Source: Acestrorhynchus altus | Lineage: Eukaryota > Chordata > Actinopteri > Characiformes > Acestrorhynchidae | Direction: 5' to 3' | Length of the DNA stretch: 64,000 nt | Assembly: GCA_034509495.1 (NCBI GenBank) | Contig: CM067512.1 | Location: forward strand, 1,999,597 to 2,063,596 | Shown: positions 12,647 to 22,410 of the stretch, one piece after another | Layout: the number at the start of each line of letters is the position of its first letter | Position numbering within the stretch: position 1 is the first letter of the stretch | Translations under genes and position numbers: made by a program | Notes under the pieces: model-generated | Databases searched by the model: none | What the model saw: only the letters and a program-made list of their open reading frames with translations | Told to the model about the DNA's origin: nothing

Positions 12647-15600
12647 TCATAAAATAAGCAGAAAAATAGTTATGCTTTCATCTGTACTGCAGAATTTAGT
12701 CAGAGCTTTAGGGAGGCAAGTGTGGAATGAGGAGTCTACTGCCCAGGCAATTTCCTGATTTGGTGATCTACAAAGCTGGCCCAGAGAACGGGGCGCAGCT
12801 TGCAAGGCAGAAAAGAAAGACCAGGAGAGCATCTACCTGTAATTAACTCCATGGGCGATTAGAATAAACCCAAATAAACATAAAGTCAGTGTCAGTGAGG
12901 AGCGCTCACCTGTAATTAACTCTATATAACATTAGAATAAACCCAAATAAACATAAAGTCAGCTGGGGTGAGAGCGTCTACCTGTAATTAACTCTATAAC
13001 ACAACAAACCTAAATAAACATAAAGTCAAAGGCCAGTGAGAGCGTCGCATGTGTAATCAACTCTATATAACATTAGTAATAAACCCAAATAAACATAAAG
13101 TCAGCGTGAGAGCGCCTACCTGTAATTAACTCTATATAACATTGTGAATAAACCCAACAAACACAAAGTCAGCACAGTGAGAGCTGCTTCACCTGTAAAT
13201 GAAACCTCTATAACATTAGAATAAACCTAAATAAATATAAAGTCAGCGCTAGGAGCGCCTATGTAATTAACTCTATAACACAGAATAAACCTGGGCCAAA
13301 CATAAAGTCAGTTAGCCAGTGAGAGTTGTGGTTTATGTACTCAACTCTATATAAATATTATTAGAATAAACTCAAATAAATATAGCTAGTGGTTTAGAGC
13401 ATCTACTGTAATTAACTCCATATAACATTACAGAACTCAAACAAACATAAAGTCACACAGTAGAGCAAGTATGTAATTAACTTATATAACATTAGAATAA
13501 ACAAATAAACATAAAGTCAGTGCTGCGAGAGCGCCTACCTGCAATTAACTCCATATAACATTAGAATAACTCAAATAAACATAAAGTCAAAGGCCAGTGA
13601 GAGCAAGGCCACCTGTACTAATCATATAACATTGTGAATAACCCAAATAAACATAAAGTCAGTGGTTTGCAGAGCGTCTATGTGTAATTAACTTATATGG
13701 GCAATAGAATAAACCTAAATAAAACATAGTCAGTGGTCATGAGAGCATCTACTGCAATTAACTCTATATAACATTAGAATAAACCCAATAAACATATAAA
13801 GTCACAAATAGCCAGTGAGAGCGTCTACCTGTAATTAACTCTATATAATATTAGAATAAACCCAAATAAACATAAAGTCAGTGTCAGTGAGAGCGTCTAC
13901 CTGTAATTAACTCTATATAACATTAGAATAAACTCAAATAAACATAGTCAGTGGTCAGTGAGAGCATCTACCTGTAATTAACTCTATATAACATTAGAAT
14001 AAATCCTAAATAAACATAAAGTCAGTGGTCAGTGAGCTGCCTTCACTGTAATTGACCCATATAACATTAGCAAACCAAAATAAATATAAAGTCAGTGGTC
14101 ATGCAAAGTGTTTACCTAATTAACTCTATATAACATTAGAATAAACCCAAAGTGCCTCACCCTCATAGAGGAGTAAGAATCCTTCAGTGAGTCCTCCAGG
14201 AGGCGCCGCATCCACTGGCCGTTTAAAACTCAAGTTTCGAGCGTTAACATCAGCACCAAATTCCAGCAGCAGCTTCACGATGCTCACACTGTCCTTCTGA
14301 GCTGCTGCGTGTAGAGGAGTCTCCATCAGACGGCCCCTCTGAACATTTGCTCCTGAGAACATCACACAAGACTAAACATCACTCTTTGGTCATTTCTGGC
14401 TTATTTACCATTTCTGCCAGTTTATTAAGTCCATCTGTAGCTACACTAACTGGCCATTTTATGAGAAACATTTTCCATAAACACTTAAAGGTGCTTCGAA
14501 GGGTTTTTGAGTCACAGAAGACTTTTTTGATTCCTTAAAGAACTTAAGATATTAAGTAGAAAGTCTTCCCTGGACAGCAGGGACATTTAATCCAACAAAA
14601 AACAGGAAGAAACAAGGAATTACCAGGTGTCCCAATACTTTTGTCCATATAGTTTATGTAAAAGTCTTTGATTTTTGTTAATGATTTTGTGGTTTTGTAT
14701 GATCTTTTGATGTATGAATTCCTAACTTTCTCTGTAATTTTATTTATTTTTTAAACCATTAAAAAATACTTTTATCAACAAAATGATCCAGTAAATGACG
14801 TGAAAGGATTTTTGTCATGTCTGAATGTGTGCAGTAGTGGGTTAATCCTTACGCACTAGTTTTGCCTGCGGTTTCGGGTCCCCTCTTAATACATTAATAC
14901 ACACATAAATACTGTTTACTTAATTAACTACATAAAACATGTCATTTACAAATATTAGAATCAATCCTTATCTGTTAAAATGTACAAATCAACTGAAACT
15001 GGGTCTAAACTCTGCAGAAAATGGCATTTAAACTTTCCTGAAAGAGGTTTCATTCATTAATTTTCACCTAAAACATCAACGATAGCCAGGAACACTTCAG
15101 ACACTGTTGCGCAAAAACCTTTTATCTCCAGAATGTCAACTTTACAGGAGACAGAATTTAAAGTCTGTCCGATTTTTCAGTGCATGTATCTTCTCAGTCT
15201 GCAAAAGCATGAAAACAGACGTAAATAAGCAGTGTTTTTCAGCCCCCTTAAGTGAAGTTTAGGGTTTATCTGACATTCATTTTATTCTGAGATCTTATTG
15301 GCTGGTTGTGATGCAGATCATGTCTGACTCGTGTACACCCGGAGTTTCCCCATTATCAGTGATTAGATTCCTGACACCATCGGATTGTTGTGCGCACGTA
15401 AACACAGGCATTTAAGGTGGACTAGAGCAAAGGGTTTCACCTCCGTCCAGCAGTTTTCGGGCACAGATGAACTCTCTGCATCGGCAGGACGTGTACAGTG
15501 GAGTTCCCATGTTCCGGGTTTCATAATCCACATCCGCCCCCCACGAGATCAGTACCTCCACGCATTGACTGTGGCCTGGAGTATGATAACGTGACAAAAA

Positions 15601-16751
15601 TGACATCACTTAATCAGCTCTGATCATACAGGAAGACATTGTAGTTCTATAATTCCAGACTGTAGTTCATCTGTTTCTCTGCAGACTTTATTCTCCTCCT
15701 TTCACCCTGATCTTCAATGATCAGGACCCCACAGGACCACCACAGAGCAGCTATGATGTGGGTGGTGGGTCATTCTCAGCACTGCAGTCACACTGACATG
15801 GTGGTGGTGTGTTAGTGTGTGTTGCTGGTACGAGTGGATCAGACACAGCAGTGCTGCCGGAGTGTTTAAACACCGTGTCCACTCACTGTCCACTCTATTA
15901 GACGCTCCTACCGAGTGTCTCCACCTTGATGTAAAGTCAGCGTTCAAGTCCAGCAGTGACACTGAGGGATTTAAACACTCCAGGAGTGGTTATAATGTTA
16001 TGGTCAGGGTACTATCATAGTACTAACTATAGGCCTAAAACATCACACACAGTCGTCTGTACCTCTGCTGGCTGCTTCGTGGATGGGGGACGGCTGGCAC
16101 GGGGCTAGAACCTGAGGTCTGGCTCCACATTCCAACAGCAACTCCAAACACGGAACGCTGCCGGCCGAACAGGCGTTAAACACAGGGGTCACACCGTCGA
16201 TGGTCGACACGTTTACCTGGACAGTCAGCACAGTAGTGTAACCCTGTTACTCACACTGAGAAATACACATGCTAAAAATATTTATTGGTATATAAATGTT
16301 ATATATACGTTCCTGAAACCTCCTGAAATCAGCTGGTGGACAATCAACTTTACTGTCCATCCCCTCTATTGCCCCTTTCTAACACTACTGTGGTGTGGTA
16401 TATAGAATCTGCTGACCTGACGTGGTCACCTCCCTGAAGAGTGTATGTATGTAATGTAACTAACAACTAATGGAAGCTTAGGTACACCAATCATGTATAA
16501 CTCCCTGTTATCTAGAACATGGGCTTTAGTGCAGACACCTCTTCACTGATCAACAGAATGTGAGGTAAATAGGTGTATAACAAGGTCCATATCTGGTTGG
16601 GGTTCTAATCAAAGGCTACCAATCAGGCCCTGCAGCGACTAACGTTGGCTCCAGCATCGATAAGCACTCTGGCACACGCCACGTGATTCCCTATGCAGGC
16701 TTCGTGCAGAGGGCTAATATGGTCTACCGTCAGTGCGTTCACACTGTGGCC

Positions 16752-16797
<46 letters not shown>

Positions 16798-19700
16798 TAA
16801 TACTATAAATATGATTATTGATGCGTCATGTTTTACATGCAAAATGTATTTTTCTATCCTTCAGTTCAACGTTTTCAGTTGAACTTTATCATCCCGATTT
16901 TCAGAGGGTATCAGGTTTCAGATCCAGCACAAATGTTCCAGCTGACGTGGTGGCACTGCTATAGGTCATTTTTACGGTCATCTGAAATGACCACACCCCC
17001 TTTTGGGTGAAAACCAACCCGATCTTGCTGCTGTCGTCAGATTGGAACCATGCTTTACCTGTTAGAACCCGAGATCCGCACTCTGCGGGCAGTTACACGC
17101 TGTTCTCTAGTTCAGGATGAGAGTAACCCATGTGATGTGACCTTCTAAGCAAATTCAATCCCATTTCATTTGTTCTGCCACCTTCTGAGTAATGATTTTG
17201 TGCACCAGCTGCAGCCCTCATCCAAAATCACTGTCATGGGTGCATTTGCCACGTTCTTCAGGATCTTCACTGGTTTTGCTCTCTTTTGCACACATTCAAA
17301 CCCTTTATCATAAGACACCTTTGGCCTTGTGGTCTGGGGCTCCCTGAGGCCTCTGGGAGGCTCTCTCTTACGGCTGCAGTACTCTTCACTTCCACACAGT
17401 GGAACCAGTGGTCTTTCAGAATAACTCTGCATAATAAAGGTCTCTTAAATTCCTTGGAATGTTTTTAGTGATGATGAAGCAGCTCTGATGCTTCAGGTGT
17501 TCTGATCTTCATCACTCATCTTCATCAGTATGAAGATTTTGCAGAGTGGACAGTTTCCCAAACTTGTTCACAATATAGTACACACATACAGAACTGAGCG
17601 GTCACTCACCTGGGCAATGAGGGTCTTTAGAGCCAAAAGTCGTCCCTGGCTTGCAGCATCATGCAGGGGGGAGCGGTCAGCCCACGACCCTGCAAACAGA
17701 AGAAGGAAAACATCATTTTCATTGTCAATATGTGTAGTTACAGTCGTGTGAAAAAGTTAGGACACCCCACAAACACCTTTGACTATCATATTTAAACATA
17801 TAGATATGAATCTTGAGATGCTCTTGATTGTTCAAGTGAGTGGGATCATCATGGTCAGATCCAAAGAGCTCTCTGAGGCCTTCAGAAGAAGGTTGTAGAT
17901 GCAGATGAGTCTGAGAAAGGATTTAAAAACATCTTAGGACAATTAGAAATCATCCGTTCCACTTGTATCATGTACAAGTGGAGAACATTTAAAACAACTG
18001 TCCATGACCAGATCAGTCCATCCTGGCAAGTTCAGCCCAAGAGCAGAACCACAAGATGAGTAAAGAAGATCCAACAATCCTAAAATGTTCATGACGGACC
18101 TACAAGTAGCTCTCCCCACAGCTGATGTCAAAGTGTAGCTTCTACCATCAGAAAGAGACCAAACCAGTCTGATCTTGATGGAGGAGTTTAAGGAGGAAAC
18201 TCTTACTGTCCAAAAACATGAGAGCAAGACTACAGTTCTCCAGAGAACATCTAGACAAAGAGCAGGACTTCTGGAACAATGTTCTTTGGACAGATGAATC
18301 CAAAGCTGAATTATTTGGACACAGTAACAGAAGACATGTTTGACACAAACCAAACACAGCATTTGAGCAAGAGAACCTCATAGCAGCTGTGAATCATGGT
18401 GGTGGAAGTGTGATGGTTTGGAGCTGCTTTGCTGCAGCAGGGTGTGGAGATCTCTCCATCATAGAAACCACTATAAGATCTTTACACTGAAACACCACAT
18501 AGCTGTGATCTTCATATGTTTCAGTTTGTTAGATGTCAAAGGTCTTCATGGGGTGGACTAACTTTTTCTTTTGTCCATGTTCTCTGTTACGGAATCACTT
18601 TTGTTGGATCTTTTCTTTAACACTTAATGGAAGCAGGTGATTTTCCACATCTGCAGACACACATCAGATACACACCTGAGTCAATATCCAGAATAACCGC
18701 GGATGCGTTCCAAACGTCATCATCATCATCATGCTCGTCCTCCATCGTTCTCTTTCATTTATAGAAATGTGCACTGTTGGCAGAGCACACAGAGCTAGTG
18801 GCACTTTAGTCTAACACACTAACTGCTGAAATCACTCTGGCACTGCTTCAAACGTCCCCTCATCAACTTCAGCTCACCCCCCAGACAGCCGTCATACCTG
18901 TATTACACCAGTGGTCACTATTTTTGAGCAGAATGCATTCACTCCCAGATACGCAATCCTTAGTGATCTAATCAGCTGTGAAAACCTTCACAGAACTTAC
19001 AAATACACTGCACAACCTGAAAAACTGATTTGACTGGCTATAAGCTTTGGTATAAAACTCCATACGGCCAAAGTATCAGAGTCAATGAAGTGAGAATTCA
19101 ATGATGGTTTGCATGTTCCCATCCCAGCATGGGGGTCATGGGTTCAAGGCCCATGTTCTTCCAGCATCTGCGAGGGTTTCCTCTGGGAGCTCTGGTTTTC
19201 TCCCAACTTCTTAAAACACGGATCAGGTGTACTGGCTACTCTAAACTGCCCTGGTGTTTGTGTGAATGTATGCCCAGATGTGGATTGGCACTCTGTCCTG
19301 GGTGAAAGCCCCTAGTGCTCAATGCAGTTCTCCAGATGGACGGTCATTTCGGGTGGAGAGCATGCTGTACGTGATTGTGTGTTGGCTGGGCGTGATCGTG
19401 TAGAGTGCTGGGTATCTAGAAGGTGCTTTATAAGCGTAAATAACAAACGAATTCCAAACCATATCACAAGACTTTAAGCGGGAGGTCAAGTCAAGTCACG
19501 TCATTTTTCGCTCTGGCTGCAGCGATATCGAAAGTCACAGATTCCTTAATTGCACATCGATTCGCCTCTGCGTGCAGCATAACCAGCAGGCTGATTGGCT
19601 GTTTCCATCGAAGGGCAGGATTAACGAGTGTCATCCTAACCTCCCAGAGAGAGGACAGTCATACTCTCTGGTACTCCAACGGATGTGGCATCACCAGGGA

Positions 19701-20818
19701 TCATATGAGTGACTTCCCGAAGACAGAACTAACACTTAGACAGCTGCTCCATCTGCTGAGAGTACCACCAACAGCACGCTCCCTCAGAACTCTACACATC
19801 AGAAACCCAGTTCAGCACACCAGCCTCAATCATGCACTAAAGAAGTGTCTAATAAGCATGTGTCTAATTATTTTCTGCAGAAGACAAAAAAAAAAAATAC
19901 CCGGCGTTCCTGCTGCACACATACATCACACACCAACCTTGACTGGTTAACCAACTCAGCAAGACTTCCACTTTGAAACAGAGAGTGTTTTCTTTACATC
20001 AGACTCTTGGGGCGAGAGAAAGATAAAAAGCGAGTGTCTGACTGTCTGCTGCTTTTATCTGTGCTGCTCTACTTAAGTTGACGAATAAAAGCTTGGCTTC
20101 ATCTGTCCTGAGAGTATAAACCCCCCGCACACCCCCCCACCACCCCCAACCCGTCCCTGAAGCTGACTGAAGAAGAGCTTGTTTATCTGAGAACCCGGCT
20201 CACGCTGTTGTTACTAAAAAGGATGACCGCCCCCGTGTCTCCCCATGTCCCCTCGTGTCCTCATGCCCCCCCATCACCCAGCTTGCCTTCCTCAACGTCT
20301 CTAAATGATTACTTAGAGAATGTCACATCACAATCTTAAATCTTAAATTGAACCACAATTCAAATAACCTATTTTCTTTAAACATGAGCACAAGACCCTC
20401 GTGTCAACTGTGAAGCATGGGGGTGGGAGTGTCATGGTTTGGGGCTGCTTTGCTGCAGCAGTGTCTGGAGATCTCTCCATCAAAGAAACCACGAGAGAAT
20501 GATAGAAAATCAGAAAATGATAGAAAAGTGAAATAACACACAAATGCAAACAGTGTGATAGATTGTGATTTAAAAAAAACAACATTTACATTTACAGCAG
20601 TTTAGCTCATGCTGAGAGCTGTTATAACTGGCTTCATTTCACGAAGACATCTCATTATTTCATGATTTTACTATATGATTCACTGTAATTATGTAAATAA
20701 TATTTGAAAATAAGCAAATAATAATATTAGAATGTAATTTTTATTCATTACATACTTAACTGAAAATCATTGCAACCAAATTTAACCATTCAGTATTGAT
20801 TCGGATCTGCCTGCTGGT

Positions 20819-20851
<33 letters not shown>

Positions 20852-21473
20852 TAGGGGAGGAATCAGATGACATGGCCTAATTTCTATTAATACTCCACTC
20901 TGTCCATCAGCCAACATTTAGGCATGAACAACCCTACCACCCTGCCTGCAAGCCTGGGCTAAGACCATGTGACCCCGGCATGTATCCATGTATAGGACAG
21001 ATATAAACAGACCAGGACAGAATGCTAGTGAATGGAGTGGAAGAATGGAGTGAGTCATATACTCACAAAAGAGTAAACAGTGTATATAAAAGTAATATGT
21101 TTTCCTTATATTAAAGGAGCAGTTCTGTATAATGATCAATCATTATACTGTTCATTCTGTATGTTTATCATCACTGTGACTGAGTATATTATACTGTTCA
21201 TTCTGTATGTTTATCATCACTGTGACTCTGAGTATATTATAATGCTCATGCTGTATCTGTGATGTAATGGTCTTTCTTACCATGCCCTTGGCCGTAAAAC
21301 TCAGCTGATATCCGGGCTGCCTCCCTGCGGTTTGCTTTGATTATGTAGAAGTGTGTGAGCAGGTTGAGGGTGATTCTGATGAAGAGCTTGCAGCAGAACA
21401 AGGCGAGGATGGTTAAGTAAACATTGGACAGCTGAGCTGCAAATGGTCTGTACTCCTCAGAGCCTTCCGACAT
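12647..21473 (-). CDS. asb5: ASB5, ankyrin repeat and SOCS box protein 5
   Basis: Seven coding exons on the minus strand: 21473-21281, 17689-17610, 16751-16644, 16216-16063, 15575-15441, 14352-14161 and 12798-12647. They give 337 aa (human is 329) with consistent phases. Exon 1 opens MSEGSEEYRPFAAQLSNVYL and has a hydrophobic stretch at residues 18-45, as in human ASB5. GSWADRSPLHDAAS then begins about six ankyrin repeats (TPVFNACSAGS, GTPLYTSC, ETPLHAAAQK, LLLEFGADVNARN). Family role: substrate adaptor of Elongin B/C-Cullin 5 ubiquitin ligases, mostly muscle or endothelium in mammals. The last exon keeps SLGQLCR and LPKALTKF of the SOCS box, but the middle and the C-terminal FLQY-like end are replaced, which is unusual. 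A 73-bp tandem array fills much of intron 6, and a Tc1 element lies in intron 1. Exons 1-6 are near certain; exon 7 is supported by phase and flanking motifs. Confidence 0.9.
12835..14150. repeat. 73-bp tandem array in ASB5 intron 6 (about 17-18 copies)
   Basis: Consensus unit starts CTACCTGTAATTAACTCTAT and continues AACATTAGAATAAACCCAAA then CATAAAGTCAGTGGTCAGTG. Left copies carry many small insertions and deletions; copies at 13810-14030 are nearly perfect. The array ends about 10 bp from the exon 6 donor. Confidence 0.95.
14626..14656. mobile_element. Isolated MITE terminus
   Basis: GTGTCCCAATACTTTTGTCC followed by ATATAG is the right inverted repeat of the element at 6321-6642. The left end is not visible nearby. 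The rest of ASB5 intron 5 (14657-15440) shows nothing recognisable. Confidence 0.7.
15635..16012. mobile_element. Long-inverted-repeat element, family A, in ASB5 intron 4
   Basis: CAGACTGTAGTTCATCTGTT, GACCACCACAGAGCAGCTAT, GTGTTTAAACACCGTGTCCA. The centre is mostly deleted and it ends with GTGGTTATAATGTTATGGTC, 50 bp from the exon 4 donor. Confidence 0.8.
16754..16792. repeat. (GA)n microsatellite forming an ASB5 acceptor tract
   Basis: About 19 GA units. On the minus strand this is (TC)n running directly into CAG|GGCCAC, the start of ASB5 exon 3 at 16751, so it acts as the polypyrimidine tract. Confidence 0.85.
17165..17435 (-). other. Open frame without recognised relatives in ASB5 intron 2
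   Basis: An 88-codon minus-strand frame (ends SLLRRWQNK) between ASB5 exons 2 and 3. No family motif is seen; it probably belongs to an old repeat. It has no support as a gene. Confidence 0.2.
17740..18575 (+). mobile_element. Tc1-type transposon remnant with both termini in ASB5 intron 1
   Basis: Left end GTGAAAAAGTTAGGACACCC (about 17757) and right end GGGGTGGACTAACTTTTTCT (about 18550) are inverted repeats. The interior holds decayed transposase (TDESKAELFG...RRHV, then KHGGGSVMVW with one change). The frame is broken, so it cannot move itself. Confidence 0.85.
18676..18745 (-). CDS. asb5: Candidate alternative first coding exon of ASB5
   Basis: The ATG at 18745-18743 opens a 70-nt frame starting MEDEHDDDDDVWNASAV and ending at a good donor (G|GTGTGT). 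It ends in phase 1, exactly the phase needed to join ASB5 exon 2 at 17689, giving ...DIDSGSWADRSP. The product would lack the hydrophobic N-terminus of the main isoform and start with an acidic stretch. No in-frame acceptor that would make it an internal exon was seen upstream. This is inference from phase and splice signal; chance is possible because only 70 nt are involved. Confidence 0.5.
19100..19445 (+). repeat. SINE-like repeat
   Basis: GGTCATGGGTTCAAGGCCCA resembles a tRNA B box. It is followed by GGGTTTCCTCTGGGAGCTCT and GTTTTCTCCCAACTTCTTAA, a combination widespread in fish genomes, and ends in GCTTTATAAGCGTAAATAA. The call is by resemblance. Confidence 0.55.
20385..20510 (+). mobile_element. 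Tc1-type transposase fragment
   Basis: GTGAAGCATGGGGGTGGGAG and TGGTTTGGGGCTGCTTTGCT encode the V-K-H-G-G-G-S-V-M-V-W-G block. Only about 125 bp remain. Confidence 0.75.
20821..20853. repeat. (TG)n microsatellite
   Basis: About 15 TG units in ASB5 intron 1. Flanking intron shows nothing else apart from a duplicated segment of about 48 bp at 21125-21245 (ATTATACTGTTCATTCTGTA). Confidence 0.9.
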
Positions 21474-21509
21474 GGCTGAGTGTGAGGAGCTCTGAGAATA
21501 ATTTGGTAC

Positions 21510-21510
<1 letters not shown>

Positions 21511-21565
<55 letters not shown>

Positions 21566-21574
21566 TGAGTGAGT

Positions 21575-21614
<40 letters not shown>
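21511..21614. repeat. Compound microsatellite just 5' of the ASB5 start codon
   Basis: (TG)n, then (TGAG)n, then (GA)n on the plus strand, ending 38 bp upstream of the ASB5 ATG at 21473. It lies in the 5' UTR or promoter of ASB5. Confidence 0.95.
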
Positions 21615-21617
<3 letters not shown>

Positions 21618-22314
21618 GTGCTCTGCTGTTGGCTTGACTGTAGCTGACCAACAGTGCCCCCAGTTGCACAGCCAGTGACCAGTCAGGTCTTGAAGCATGT
21701 TTTATTGTGTGCAGTTTGAAAACTTCAGTAAATAAATGGAAATTGTGTATAAAATTGCCATTTTAAAGTTAATATCTGGTGTTAAATGCTTTGAATAAAC
21801 AAATTAATTCATGAATATGTAAAGAAAACACAGAGTCTGTTTAAATATTAGCCCAAGGAGTCAATTATTAATCAGCAAATTCATGCATATTAAAATTCTT
21901 TAACACTCTTAAGTCTTAAGTGAAGTAACTGAATGTTGTTCCTCTGAAAACCTTGAGACTGAGTGTTTATTTATTTATTTGTAGATGTGTTTCATTATTA
22001 ATTCAGAGGTGATGCACTGCCGCTCTGCTGGACTCAACAAAGTTTTTCAGGACAGAATTTCAAACACTGAAGCTATTTTACTCTTGTCTCAGAATCTGGT
22101 CTCGTGCTGCAGATTCATTATGAATGAATGAATAAATGAATAAACCCACCATGAGAAGTAAACAGGTGGGAAGGACGGTGAGAGACCCCAACATGGCAGC
22201 AGGTCTGTTGAAATTGGATAAATATCAGACAGAGAATTTTTCATTAGAAATCCTGTTATTCAATATAACAGATTAATCATCAATTATAACTCTTCAGTAA
22301 ATGGTGTGTTGACG

Positions 22315-22410
22315 CGGGAAGCACAAAAAAAATAAAAAAATCTAAATTCCACCACGTGATCAGACTGGGCGCGTGCCATTGGCTGAGCTGAGAGGCACAG
22401 AGACGCGGCA
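22315..22410 (+). promoter_or_regulatory. neil3: Putative NEIL3 promoter
   Basis: Directly upstream of the NEIL3 ATG are an E-box CACGTG (22353-22358), an inverted CCAAT box (ATTGG, 22378-22382) and GC-rich sequence. There is no TATA box. The 0.94 kb between this ATG and the ASB5 ATG must serve both genes if the main ASB5 exon 1 is used. Motif-based inference. Confidence 0.45.

Noticed and set aside
17165..17435. 88-codon frame in ASB5 intron 2 as a gene
   Set aside because: No motif, no splice signals, inside an intron on the host strand; more likely repeat-derived.
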